Assembly: GCA_036387135.1 (NCBI GenBank)
Contig: DASVUH010000067.1
Location: forward strand, 71,552 to 135,551
Direction of reading: 5' to 3'
DNA length: 64,000 bases
DNA from: JALZCH01 sp036387135
GTDB lineage: Bacteria; Acidobacteriota; Blastocatellia; Pyrinomonadales; Pyrinomonadaceae
Part shown: positions 55,825 through 64,000 of the stretch, one piece after another
Layout: every line of letters starts with the position of its first letter
How positions within the stretch are numbered: position 1 is the stretch's first letter
Notes under the pieces: generated by a model
What the model saw: the letters and a program-made list of their open reading frames with translations, nothing else
Told to the model about the DNA's origin: nothing
Database searches by the model: none
Translations under genes and position numbers: made by a program

Positions 55825-57504
55825 TTACTGCGGCGGAGTGGGCTGACGATTTTGGCGCAGAATGTCTTCGGTGCGGCGGCGACGAAGCTCTTCCTTTTCC
55901 GGTTCGCTCATTTCACGGCGATTACGGCGTTCTTCAGGGCGTTGAGTACGCTGTTGTCGTTCGGGAACTTCACCGGTCATTACTTTCTCGATACTCGATA
56001 CAGCAGGCTGTTCAACCGGGCGAGGAGTGGTCGTGCGGCGCGGAGTCGGCGCCGGGACTGAATGCGGCTGCACGGTTCGATTTTGAGTGCGTTCGGGCTT
56101 ATCGGGCTTAGCGACTTCAGGCGCAGGCAAATCGTCGGGGAATTTTGGTGTTTCGGCTACTGTTTCTTTTGTCTTTGGAGCTTGTTTCGATTGCGACGTT
56201 TTTTCTTTCTCCAAAATCGGCGCGGGCGACACTTCAAGCGTCGGCGAAACGGGAATGGTCGTCGGTTGTTTTGTATCAGCGTTTAAAACAGGACTTGGCT
56301 CCGAAACGGCGGGAGCTTGGTTCGATTCGTTCGATGACTTCGCTCCGCTCGTGACATACCAAACTGCCGAAACGCCGCCGAAAAATATCACCGCCCAAAC
56401 CGCAGCTTTCAAAAACGAATTGCGCGGCGAGCCTGATCGAGTTGCAGCGTTTACGGCAACGGGCGCAGGCGAAACTTTCGGAGCTTGAGACGGAGTTCTA
56501 ACAACCGGAATTCTCACTTGAACTCCGCCATTTTGCATTTCCGGCGAATTTTGAGCCTCGGTATCGGCGGCAAAGGAAGCCAGAGCCGGGAAATTTTCAG
56601 TTTCGGCGGAACTAAGCGCTTGATCGGCGGAAGCGGCGAGCGTGGCTGCTTGTTCGGGCAGAACTTCTGCGTCCAAAGTCGCTTCGGTATTAATTGCAAA
56701 TTTTAATGCTTTGCGCATCGCATCCGCCGAAAAGAAACGGCGTTCGGCGTTCAGAGCGAGAGCCGTTTGTAAAACCTGCGCGACCGGAAGCGAAACTTCC
56801 GGGTTGATTTCGCTGGCAAGCTGAAGCGGGTCGTGTCTTCCGGCAATGATTGCCGAGGCGCGCGCAAGAACGTCAATCGGCGGTTTGCCGGTTAAAAGAT
56901 GATAGGCGGTCGCACCGAGCGAAAAAATATCAGAGCGGGCATCAGTTCCCGTGCCTTGAATTTGTTCGAGCGGTGAATAAGTTCGCGAATACCCGAAAAC
57001 GCTTTTCATTCCCAAATGATCCGCCGGATTTAATTTTGCCAATCCGAAATCGAGCAAAACGATATTGCCGCGCGTTGTGAGCTTTAAATTATTCGGTTTA
57101 ATATCGCGGTGAATAATCGGCTCCTCTTGAGAGTGCAGATAATCGAGTCCGTCGAGCAATTCATCAATCCAGTGCAAAACGGTTGGCACCGGAAATGCGC
57201 CCTCACGTTTCAAAATTTCCGACAAATCCTCGCCTTCGATAAATTCCATGACGAGAAAATACCCGCTGTCCTCGGTAAAATAATCGGAAACGTGCGGCAA
57301 AATCGGATGATGCAGGCTGTTCAGCAAGCGCGCTTCAAGCTCGAACGCCTCGCCTAAATCATCTTCTTTGTAAAATGTTTCTTTGATGGCGACGCGGCTG
57401 CCGAATCTTTGGTCAACAGCCGCGTAAACCGCGCCCATTCCGCCTTTGCCGATTTGCGTTTCAATTAAATAGCGGTTCTGTAAAAGTGTTCCGGTTTCAA
57501 GCAT
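55825..57504 (-). CDS. Membrane Ser/Thr protein kinase (Hanks type)
   Basis: 559 residues. Kinase domain 10-275: glycine loop G-K-G-G-M-G (19-24), ATP-binding Lys K41 in V-A-I-K, catalytic H-R-D-I-K-P-N-N-L near 132-140, D-F-G-L-A-K-L near 152-158 and an A-P-E/S-P-L-E-Q-I segment. A linker leads to one transmembrane helix (A-V-W-A-V-I-F-F-G-G-V-S-A-V-W-Y, about 375-390). The outside part is Pro/Thr-rich and disordered, with a basic/acidic tail (R-R-E-M-S-E-P-E-K-E-E). No PASTA repeats. The kinase probably phosphorylates cytosolic proteins; its signal and substrates are unknown. It lies between two S9 peptidase genes on the same strand. Confidence 0.93.
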   Translation of the reverse strand: MLETGTLLQNRYLIETQIGKGGMGAVYAAVDQRFGSRVAIKETFYKEDDLGEAFELEARLLNSLHHPILPHVSDYFTEDSGYFLVMEFIEGEDLSEILKREGAFPVPTVLHWIDELLDGLDYLHSQEEPIIHRDIKPNNLKLTTRGNIVLLDFGLAKLNPADHLGMKSVFGYSRTYSPLEQIQGTGTDARSDIFSLGATAYHLLTGKPPIDVLARASAIIAGRHDPLQLASEINPEVSLPVAQVLQTALALNAERRFFSADAMRKALKFAINTEATLDAEVLPEQAATLAASADQALSSAETENFPALASFAADTEAQNSPEMQNGGVQVRIPVVRTPSQAPKVSPAPVAVNAATRSGSPRNSFLKAAVWAVIFFGGVSAVWYVTSGAKSSNESNQAPAVSEPSPVLNADTKQPTTIPVSPTLEVSPAPILEKEKTSQSKQAPKTKETVAETPKFPDDLPAPEVAKPDKPERTQNRTVQPHSVPAPTPRRTTTPRPVEQPAVSSIEKVMTGEVPERQQRTQRPEERRNRREMSEPEKEELRRRRTEDILRQNRQPTPPQ

Positions 57505-57566
57505 TTATTTATCCGTTATGCAACGGCAATTTTGATGCCAAACCGGGTCTCGCCGTTGATAAGAAG

Positions 57567-57604
57567 AAAGAAAAGCGTAAACACTTGGATTTACGCTTTT
57601 CTTT
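57567..57604 (-). terminator. Hairpin terminator after the second S9 peptidase
   Basis: 15-base perfect arms (57567-57581, 57590-57604) with an 8-base loop, A-rich on the left, so the minus-strand transcript of the S9 gene at 57628 ends in a U-run. Confidence 0.85.
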
Positions 57605-57627
57605 TTTATCTTTTATAAAGAATTTGA

Positions 57628-59640
57628 TTATTTACGCTTGTATTTGTCGAACCATTGTCGCAAATAGAGTATTTGCGACAAACGATTTGAGGGATGCCGC
57701 AGACCAAGAGCGTTAAAACCGTGATATTCGTCGTTTAAGCGAACCATTGCGGTCGGAACTTTGCGCATTTTCAGCGCGCGGTAATACTGTTCGGTTTGTT
57801 CCATCGGTGTACGCAAATCCAACTCTCCTGTCAAAAGCATTGTCGGCGTTTTGACGTTTCCGACATAAGTTATCGGCGAGCGGCGCAGATGTTCCGCCGG
57901 GTCTTCCCACGGCAATTTTTTGAAATTGTAATACCAATCCGCGCCATCGGTCGTGCCGACGAACGAATACCAATTGATGACGGGTTTCATCGAAACGGCG
58001 GCGGCAAAACGGTCTGTGTGACCGACAATCCAGGCGGTTAAAACTCCGCCGCCCGAACCGCCCGTGACGAACAGATTTTTTTCGTCCACATATCCGCGTT
58101 TGACGACTTCATCAACGCCTTTCATTAAATCGTCGTAATCTTCGCCGGGATAATTGTTGTTGATAGCGTTGCCGAACTGTTTGCCGTAACCTGTCGAGCC
58201 GCGCGGATTCGTGTATAAAACGACGTAATTTTCCGCCGCGTGGTTTTGAAACTCGAAATTAAAACCGACGCCGTACATCGAATGCGGTCCGCCGTGAATG
58301 TACAAAATCAGCGGATATTTTTTCTGCGGATTAAAATCGGGCGGTTTAACAATCCAGCCCTGCACTTTCATTCCGCCGACCGAGTCGTACCAGATTTCTT
58401 CAACGTCGCCCAACTTTCTGTTTTCCAGCAAATCGTCGTTGACATTTGTTAATTTGCGCGGAACGGGTTGTTTTAAATTAAAAACAACGACATCGCCCGG
58501 CTCTTTATAATCCGATGACACGCCGGCAATTACGCTGTTTTTGCTCATATTTGACGGCAAAAGCTGATGATTGCCCTTCGTAATCTGGCGAACCGCGCCG
58601 CCTTTTTGATTGACGGCGTACAAGTTGTTTGTGCCTTTGTCCTCGGTCGCAAAATAAATGTCGCCGCCCGAATCGCTCCACATCAAGCCGAACGGAGTCC
58701 GGTCAAAACTCTCAGTCAAACCCCGCTTGTTCTGCCCGTTCGCGTCCATCACATAGAGCTTTTGGACGTTGTAAGTGTCTTCGTTGCGGTCTGAACCGAC
58801 GTAGGCAATCTGTTTTCCGTCCGGCGAAACGGTCGGCTCGGAGTCTTGTCCGTCGCGGTCTGTCAGCGCGATGATTTGGTTTGTCCGCGTATTGAGCGAA
58901 TAAATTTCAGAGCCGAAACGAACGTATTCGGCGTCGGGTTTGCGAACCGCGCTGAAAACAATCGTGTTTGAATCATTCATCCATTCGGGCGCGTTGTGAT
59001 TAAAATCGCCGTCGGTCAATTGACGCGCGACGCCGCCCGTGTCGGAAACGACGAAAACGTGCGTAAAACCTTCCTGTCGAAAACCCGACCCGTCAGAACG
59101 ATAATTCATCCGGTCAACAACGCGCGGCGCTTCAACCCATTTTGCGCCTTCGGGACGCGGCGGCAAATTGACGCGCATCGCATTTTTGGCGGTCACGAGC
59201 ATATTAAAAGCGATGCGTTTGCCGTCCGGCGACCATGCGAGATTTGCCGGAGCGCGTTCGAGAGCGGTGATTTGAGTCCCGGCGTCGGGCGTGTCCATCC
59301 ATTTGACGAAAATCTGCGCGCCCTGCGGTTGACCGGGCGCAACGTAAGCGATTCGTTTTCCGTCCGGCGACCAAATGGGCGACGAGCCTTTCAGGAGAAA
59401 ACGATTGCGCGTGCCGTCAGCGTTGACAATCCAAACATCCGATTCGTATTTGTCATTGATTTTGTCCGTCCAGCGCCGGGTGTAAACGATTTGCGTTCCA
59501 TCAGGCGAGATTTGCGGGTTCATCGCATATTCCCAATCGAGAAACAAATCGAGCGTCAGTTTCTTGCTATCTTGCGCCGCGACCGCATTTGAAAAAACAA
59601 ATAACAGCAACAATGCCAATAAAGTTGTTGTTCGTTTCAT
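57628..59640 (-). CDS. Secreted S9-family peptidase
   Basis: 670 residues with a signal peptide ending V-A-A-Q. A beta-propeller (about 30-390) with S-P-D-G-K/T-blades precedes the alpha/beta hydrolase domain, which has G-G-S-G-G-G-V-L-T-A-W (nucleophile Ser), L-T-G-E-L-D-L-R-T-P (Asp) and D-E-Y-H-G-F (His). It is an active-looking acylaminoacyl- or dipeptidyl-peptidase type enzyme. Its start lies 2 bases after the stop of the VPS10/BNR gene, so the two are translationally coupled. A strong terminator follows. Together they look like a secreted-protein-degrading or -binding unit. Confidence 0.92.
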   Translation of the reverse strand: MKRTTTLLALLLLFVFSNAVAAQDSKKLTLDLFLDWEYAMNPQISPDGTQIVYTRRWTDKINDKYESDVWIVNADGTRNRFLLKGSSPIWSPDGKRIAYVAPGQPQGAQIFVKWMDTPDAGTQITALERAPANLAWSPDGKRIAFNMLVTAKNAMRVNLPPRPEGAKWVEAPRVVDRMNYRSDGSGFRQEGFTHVFVVSDTGGVARQLTDGDFNHNAPEWMNDSNTIVFSAVRKPDAEYVRFGSEIYSLNTRTNQIIALTDRDGQDSEPTVSPDGKQIAYVGSDRNEDTYNVQKLYVMDANGQNKRGLTESFDRTPFGLMWSDSGGDIYFATEDKGTNNLYAVNQKGGAVRQITKGNHQLLPSNMSKNSVIAGVSSDYKEPGDVVVFNLKQPVPRKLTNVNDDLLENRKLGDVEEIWYDSVGGMKVQGWIVKPPDFNPQKKYPLILYIHGGPHSMYGVGFNFEFQNHAAENYVVLYTNPRGSTGYGKQFGNAINNNYPGEDYDDLMKGVDEVVKRGYVDEKNLFVTGGSGGGVLTAWIVGHTDRFAAAVSMKPVINWYSFVGTTDGADWYYNFKKLPWEDPAEHLRRSPITYVGNVKTPTMLLTGELDLRTPMEQTEQYYRALKMRKVPTAMVRLNDEYHGFNALGLRHPSNRLSQILYLRQWFDKYKRK

Positions 59641-59642
59641 AA

Positions 59643-62600
59643 TTATTTCCCGCCTTTCGTGACAATCACCGGCAGATTTTTCTCGGCAAACATTCGATTG
59701 AAAGCCGCAATGTCGTTGGTTTTGATGTTTGCCATTTTCGTTAATTGAGCATCAATTCGCCCGGTCAAATCGTTGTAAACGTCGTAAGACTGCGCTGGCG
59801 GCGCAAAATCAGCGCTGTCCACCGCCGATGAAAGCGCCGCCAGCTTATTGTTGAGTTTAATCGGATAGTTCAAAGCGTCCTGCGAGGATTTGATTTTCGT
59901 CTGCATCAGCTCTTCTTCGACCGCCGTCAGATTTTTCATAATTTCGGCGGCTCGGTCTCGAACGTCTTTTTGTTCGGGCTTGAGTCTTGCAGATAAATCT
60001 TCGAGCTGTTTGCGAACATCGCGGATTTCCAGAATCGCCGCGTGCGTTTCGCTCAATTTGGCGTTGATTTTCTGCATCAAATCGAATTGTTTCTGTAAAT
60101 CTTCAGCCGTTACGTTAAGTCGCGGGTCTGATTTTATTGAAAAGTTTTCAGTTGCGACGGCTTTTCCGTCAACTGTTAATCTGACGGCATAGTTTCCGGG
60201 AACGACGCGCGGTCCGGCTAAATTGCCGCCCCATAAAATCAAACCGGGAATTGTCGTTGCGTTCGGCAAACGGTAATTCCAGACAAAACGATTCAACCCG
60301 ATTTCCATCGGCACGGGCGGCTCGCCGCCGCCTCCGCCGCCTCCACCACCGGGCGAAGGCTGCTGTTGCTGTGCGCCTTCGGGCTGCGGTCTGGCATTAA
60401 ATCTCCGCAAAACTTTGCCGCTTGCGTCCAGAAATTCCAAAGCGATTTCCTTTTGCGGTTTGTTTTTGAGCCAATAGTGAACGACCGCGCCGTTCGCCGG
60501 ATTCGCTCCGACTGTGGCGTTTGTGGGAAGCTGAAAACCTCCGCCGCCCGTTCGGCGATAAGCATCTTCGAGTTTGAATAAAAAGGCATCGGCGCGATTG
60601 GCGTCCGCGAGATTGTACAAAATCGGCAAATTGTCCAGAACGTAAAACGAGCGCCCCTGCGTGGCGACAACCAAATCCTGCTCGTCTTTGTGAATAGCCA
60701 AATCGGTAATCGGCACAACCGGCAAATTCAAACGCAGCGAAGACCAATTTTCGCCGTCGTTCGTTGAATAATACATTCCGGTTTCCGTTCCGGCGTAAAG
60801 AAAACCGCGCCGATTCGGATCTTCGCGGATGACGCGCGTAAAAGCATCGGCAGGAATCCCGTTGACAATTTTCTTCCAGGATTTTCCGTAATCGCTTGTT
60901 TTATAAAGATACGGGCGATAATCGTCGGATTTGTAAGCGGTTGCGGCGACATAAGCCGTTCCGGCGTCGAGCGGCGAGGCTTCGATTGAATTGATTTGAA
61001 TCCATTCGGGCATTCCCTTCGGCGTCACGTTTTGCCAACTTTTACCGTTGTCGCGCGTGACTTGAACCAGCCCGTCGTCAGAACCGGTCCAAATCACTCC
61101 TTGAGTTATCGGAGATTCGGCGACGGTGAAAATCGTGGCGTAATATTCGACGCTCGTATTGTCCTGCGTAATCGGTCCGCCGGTTGTGCCTTGTTTTGAT
61201 TTATCGTTGCGCGTTAAATCCGGCGAAATCGCCTGCCAGCTTTGTCCTTCGTCGAGCGAACGGAAAAGAATATTTCCGGCGGCGTAAAGCGAATAAGCTC
61301 CGTTTGTCTTGTGCGGCGAAAAGAGAATCGGGTAATTCCATTGAAAACGATATTTCATAGCTTCTGCGCCCGCGCCCATCGGATTATCGGGATAAACATT
61401 GACAGTGCGAAGCTGTCCCGAACGATGGTCATAGCGCGTCAAATAACCGCCGTAGCTACCCGCGAAAACGATGTTTGAATTATCGGGATGCGGCGCAATC
61501 CAGCCCGATTCGCCGCCGCCGACGTCCCACCAATCGCGCTCGGTAATCGCAAAATCATTTGAGCGCGAGGCGATTCTGACGGTCGAATTATCCTGCTGCG
61601 CGCCGTAAATGTTGTAAGGGAAATCGCGGTCGAGCGTGACGCGATAAAACTGCGCGGTCGGCTGGTCTTGTTCAGTCCAGTTTCTGCCGCTGTCGGTTGT
61701 CACGTTCGCGCCGCCGTCGTTGCCGTTTATCATTCGCGCCGAATTATCGGGCGCAATCCACAAATCGTGATTGTCGGAATGCGGGACGCCGATGCTTGTG
61801 AAATTTCTTCCGCCGTCAATTGATTTGTGAAACCCGACGTTTAAAACATAAACCGTATCCGCGTTCTGGGTGTCGGCGTAAACGCGGTGATAATACCAGG
61901 GGCGCTGCAAAATCTGCGGATTGTTGCTGACGCGCTGCCAATTATCGCCCGCATCGTCCGAGCGATAAAGCCCTCCGTCTTTGGCTTCGACAATCGCCCA
62001 GATGCGGTTCGGGTTAACCGGCGAAACCGTGACGCCGATTTTTCCCAAAACTCCGGCGGGCAATCCCGTGTTGCGCGTGATTTCCGTCCAGGTGTCGCCG
62101 CCGTCAATTGATTTATACATCGAGCTGCCCGCGCCGCCCGATTCAAACCCCCAGGGCGTGCGGCGAATCTGCCACATCGCAGCATACAGAGTGCTCGGAT
62201 TCAACGGATCGAAAGTTAAATCAATCGCGCCGGTGTTTGCGTCGCGGAAAAGAATTTTTTCCCAAGTCTTGCCGCCGTCGCGCGAGCGAAAAACGCCGCG
62301 TTCCTGATTGGGTCCCCACAGATGACCGATTGCCGCCACGTAAACGAGGTCTGGATTTTTCGGATGAACGCGGACGCGGGAAATCTGCCGCGTGTCGCCG
62401 AGACCGACGAATTTCCAGGTTTTTCCGGCGTCAATAGATTTATAAACGCCGTCGCCGTGCGAGACGTTGCCGCGCACGGTTTCTTCACCCATACCGAGAT
62501 ACAAAACATTCGGATCCGAATCGGAGACCGCAATCGCGCCGACCGAGCCGGTTTTGATGAACTTGTCCGTGATCGGCTCCCAATTTGTCCCGCCGTCGGT

Positions 62601-62942
62601 GGTTTTCCAAACTCCGCCGCCGGTCGCGCCGAAATAATAAACATTCGGCTGCGAAGCGACGCCCGCAACCGCCCCGACGCGACCGCCGCGAAACGGTCCG
62701 ATCAAACGGTATTGCAAATTCTTGAGCGGGTCTTGCGGTCTAGCTGCCGGAGTCGGTGAATTTTGCGGTGTCGGGGAAATCTGCGGCGAAGGCGCAAATC
62801 TCGGCGTTGGAGTGGGTTGCGGCGTTTGGGTTGAAGTTTGACCGTAAGTCGCAATTACAAGCAGCACGGCTTGAAATACGAAACAAAATAGAGCTTTGCG
62901 CGGCTTTAGAGCGCTAGTGCGGAACAAAGACGTTTTGAACAT
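59643..62942 (-). CDS. Secreted VPS10/BNR-repeat (sortilin-like) protein
   Basis: 1099 residues. A signal peptide (about 1-36) is followed by a Pro/Thr/Gln-rich linker (36-70). The bulk, about 75-800, is a large beta-propeller with Asp-box/BNR repeats such as S-x-D-G-G-x-T-W (K-T-T-D-G-G-T-N-W, R-S-R-D-G-G-K-T-W, K-S-I-D-G-G-D-T-W) and W-V-shaped blades of the VPS10/sortilin and YVTN class. A Gly/Gln-rich insert (Q-Q-Q-Q then six Gly) sits near 880, and a helical C-terminus ends the chain. Typical of exported proteins of unknown function in Acidobacteriota and Bacteroidota. It is the first gene of a two-gene operon with an S9 peptidase. Confidence 0.9.
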   Translation of the reverse strand: MFKTSLFRTSALKPRKALFCFVFQAVLLVIATYGQTSTQTPQPTPTPRFAPSPQISPTPQNSPTPAARPQDPLKNLQYRLIGPFRGGRVGAVAGVASQPNVYYFGATGGGVWKTTDGGTNWEPITDKFIKTGSVGAIAVSDSDPNVLYLGMGEETVRGNVSHGDGVYKSIDAGKTWKFVGLGDTRQISRVRVHPKNPDLVYVAAIGHLWGPNQERGVFRSRDGGKTWEKILFRDANTGAIDLTFDPLNPSTLYAAMWQIRRTPWGFESGGAGSSMYKSIDGGDTWTEITRNTGLPAGVLGKIGVTVSPVNPNRIWAIVEAKDGGLYRSDDAGDNWQRVSNNPQILQRPWYYHRVYADTQNADTVYVLNVGFHKSIDGGRNFTSIGVPHSDNHDLWIAPDNSARMINGNDGGANVTTDSGRNWTEQDQPTAQFYRVTLDRDFPYNIYGAQQDNSTVRIASRSNDFAITERDWWDVGGGESGWIAPHPDNSNIVFAGSYGGYLTRYDHRSGQLRTVNVYPDNPMGAGAEAMKYRFQWNYPILFSPHKTNGAYSLYAAGNILFRSLDEGQSWQAISPDLTRNDKSKQGTTGGPITQDNTSVEYYATIFTVAESPITQGVIWTGSDDGLVQVTRDNGKSWQNVTPKGMPEWIQINSIEASPLDAGTAYVAATAYKSDDYRPYLYKTSDYGKSWKKIVNGIPADAFTRVIREDPNRRGFLYAGTETGMYYSTNDGENWSSLRLNLPVVPITDLAIHKDEQDLVVATQGRSFYVLDNLPILYNLADANRADAFLFKLEDAYRRTGGGGFQLPTNATVGANPANGAVVHYWLKNKPQKEIALEFLDASGKVLRRFNARPQPEGAQQQQPSPGGGGGGGGGEPPVPMEIGLNRFVWNYRLPNATTIPGLILWGGNLAGPRVVPGNYAVRLTVDGKAVATENFSIKSDPRLNVTAEDLQKQFDLMQKINAKLSETHAAILEIRDVRKQLEDLSARLKPEQKDVRDRAAEIMKNLTAVEEELMQTKIKSSQDALNYPIKLNNKLAALSSAVDSADFAPPAQSYDVYNDLTGRIDAQLTKMANIKTNDIAAFNRMFAEKNLPVIVTKGGK

Positions 62943-63549
62943 CGAAAATTATCCTTTTATTTTATTTGGCTTTAACTGCTTTTTTGTCGAGCGAATTAGG
63001 GAGAAAGTAAAGCAATACGGCAAGAAAATCAACTTAAAATAAATCGGTTAATGCGCACTTCTGTTTTTGTTGTCGGTTTCTGTTTTTCCGACTAGAGATT
63101 GTTTGGCGATATTCTGTCCGACCAATTGAAAAAAAAATATGCCAATGTTCTTGCGAAAACAGAAAATTTCTGTTTAAATACTTAAAAACTTGTCGAGAGC
63201 TTATCGGAGAATGTAGTAGACAAAAAAAAGTCGCTGTTATAAAGTCCGACGGCACACCGCCAAAAATATCGAATACCAATTATTCATAGTCTTTAATAAA
63301 TACATTAACAAATATTAGGCAGTAAAAAGGTTGAATTTATTTTTCAAAGATCATCGAATAATTTTCGGAAACCGACAATTTTCTACATAAAACTTAATAA
63401 TTCTTTGAAGTTTATCGGTTTTATGCTTGATAATTATCAAGTTTTAAAATATATTGCTAACTCTGTGTGCAAGAAGCCGTATTATTGAATGGTTCGTGTC
63501 AGGAAATGCTGTCAATTTGAACGAATTGTGCTGTATTTCAAAAAAAATG
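62943..63549. other. Long AT-rich intergenic region, no gene
   Basis: About 600 bases without a credible gene. It contains a 9+1+9 palindrome AAACAGAAA-A-TTTCTGTTT (63157-63175) and further TTTCTGTTTTT copies near 63059-63090, a perfect 16-base palindrome CTTGATAATTATCAAG (63426-63441), and AAACCGA paired with TCGGTTT (about 63369 and 63413). These may be operators for the divergent genes. Only sequence symmetry supports this. Confidence 0.4.
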
Positions 63550-63578
63550 TTGACACGGCTTATAAATCACTTTATATT
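63550..63578 (+). promoter_or_regulatory. Strong sigma-70-type promoter with long leader
   Basis: Consensus TTGACA (63550-63555), 17-base spacer, TATATT (63573-63578, five of six). Transcription would start near 63585, giving a leader of about 285 bases before ATG 63872, which contains a 10-base-arm hairpin (63671-63680 / 63698-63707) and a TTGAG/CTCAA pair near 63738-63755. Confidence 0.65.
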
Positions 63579-63871
63579 GCACACCATTGAGACGCTAACT
63601 TGATCTCTTTAGAAGAGTGAATAAATTTTTTAGGGATAGAGAATGGATTAGTCTTTTAAAGAGCAATATGAATGCTGAAATATGATTTATTCGTATTTTT
63701 CAGCATTGTCACATAATCATTGGTTCCCGCTTTCGATTGAGTCACAACTCAATTGAAAGTTCGGCAGAGTTTACAGTCAACAGTGTAATCAATGCGCAGG
63801 GAAGATTTGGTTTCTCTTAGCTGCTATTTTTTCAAGTGCAGCGGATAAAAAGAAGGAAGAAAGGATCATAT

Positions 63872-64000
63872 ATGAATTTTCGAAAGACTTTTCTGCATCG
63901 CGTGAGTTCAAAAGCTTTGCTGCTCACGACGATTATCGCATTATTTGCGATAGCAGCCGTCGGTCTGGCATTAGTGCCGACCTTTAACGGCGCGAGCCAG
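63872..64000 (+). CDS. Secreted protein, N-terminal fragment
   Basis: 43 residues are visible before the right edge; the rest is missing. The start ATG follows GAAGGAAGAAAGGA, a strong ribosome site. The visible part is an export leader: a basic segment (N-F-R-K-T-F-L-H-R-V-S-S-K) and then a long hydrophobic run (A-L-L-L-T-T-I-I-A-L-F-A-I-A-A-V-G-L-A-L-V). Since the stretch after this is short, cleavage cannot be placed. Family unknown. Expressed from the promoter at 63550 through a ~290-base leader. Confidence 0.7.
   Translation, partial: MNFRKTFLHRVSSKALLLTTIIALFAIAAVGLALVPTFNGASQ

Noticed and set aside
63034..63279. An 81-codon minus-strand gene in the right-hand gap
   Set aside because: AT-rich region, no ribosome site, no recognisable pattern; overlaps the palindromes.

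Overview
The window looks like chromosomal DNA of an Acidobacteriota member, most likely class Blastocatellia (Pyrinomonadaceae-like). This is inference. It rests on an acidobacterial VWFA-related protein, a membrane-bound CadC-type regulator with a WD40/TolB propeller, a CHRD protein with FG-GAP/VCBS repeats, paired S9 and VPS10/BNR proteins, many secreted peptidases, and moderate GC with a strong taste for GAA/AAA/GCG codons. No rRNA, tRNA, transposase, phage gene or CRISPR array was seen.

Layout. 1-5.6 kb (minus strand): menG, two Dpp/Opp-type permeases, a small secreted protein, a cytosolic NagZ and a family 5 substrate-binding lipoprotein cut by the left edge. This suggests uptake and processing of peptides or muropeptides. 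5.7-16 kb: an inactive M16 protease homologue, a zinc-ribbon/TonB protein, a serine hydrolase, a VWFA-related protein, a Cys-rich secreted protein, a Crp/Fnr regulator, an aspartate aminotransferase, a VOC protein and coaD. 16.2-18.4 kb: a HAD hydrolase followed by a small accessory island (DUF5678-like, retropepsin-like, Phd/VapC), with a decayed second copy of the HAD 3' end inside it. 18.4-23 kb: a LarA-like (DUF2088) protein and an inactive/active M16 pair. 23.4-29.2 kb: a 1479-residue reductase-ligase-ACP-acyltransferase, then DUF6883, DUF4926 and a second antitoxin/PIN pair. 29.2-34.6 kb: M20 amidohydrolase, a double-length M16 protease and an extended SDR. 34.6-42 kb: a nucleotide-binding/Tudor-like fusion, a response regulator lacking its phospho-acceptor Asp, a CadC-like regulator and a CHRD/VCBS protein. 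42.2-46.2 kb: genes separated by attC-like sequences, resembling integron gene cassettes without an integrase in view. 46.2-53.6 kb: DUF2911 protein, serine hydrolase, DUF2199, a MacB-type ABC exporter, P1 peptidase, creatininase. 53.7-63 kb (minus): S9 peptidase, Ser/Thr kinase, S9 peptidase and a VPS10/BNR protein. At the right edge a secreted protein begins behind a good promoter and a ~290-nt leader.

Two non-coding themes stand out. First, hairpins built from 7-bp units fill the dppB-dppC gap and the gap downstream of the M16 gene at 5.7 kb, and a related dispersed 21-bp motif occurs at 37.3 and 47.4 kb. Second, attC-like sites flank genes at 43-46 kb. The proteins are strongly biased to extracytoplasmic peptide degradation (five M16 halves, two S9, M20, P1, creatininase, two beta-lactamase-fold hydrolases), which fits a proteolytic heterotroph. 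The most distinctive enzyme is the four-domain lipid protein at 23.5-27.9 kb.
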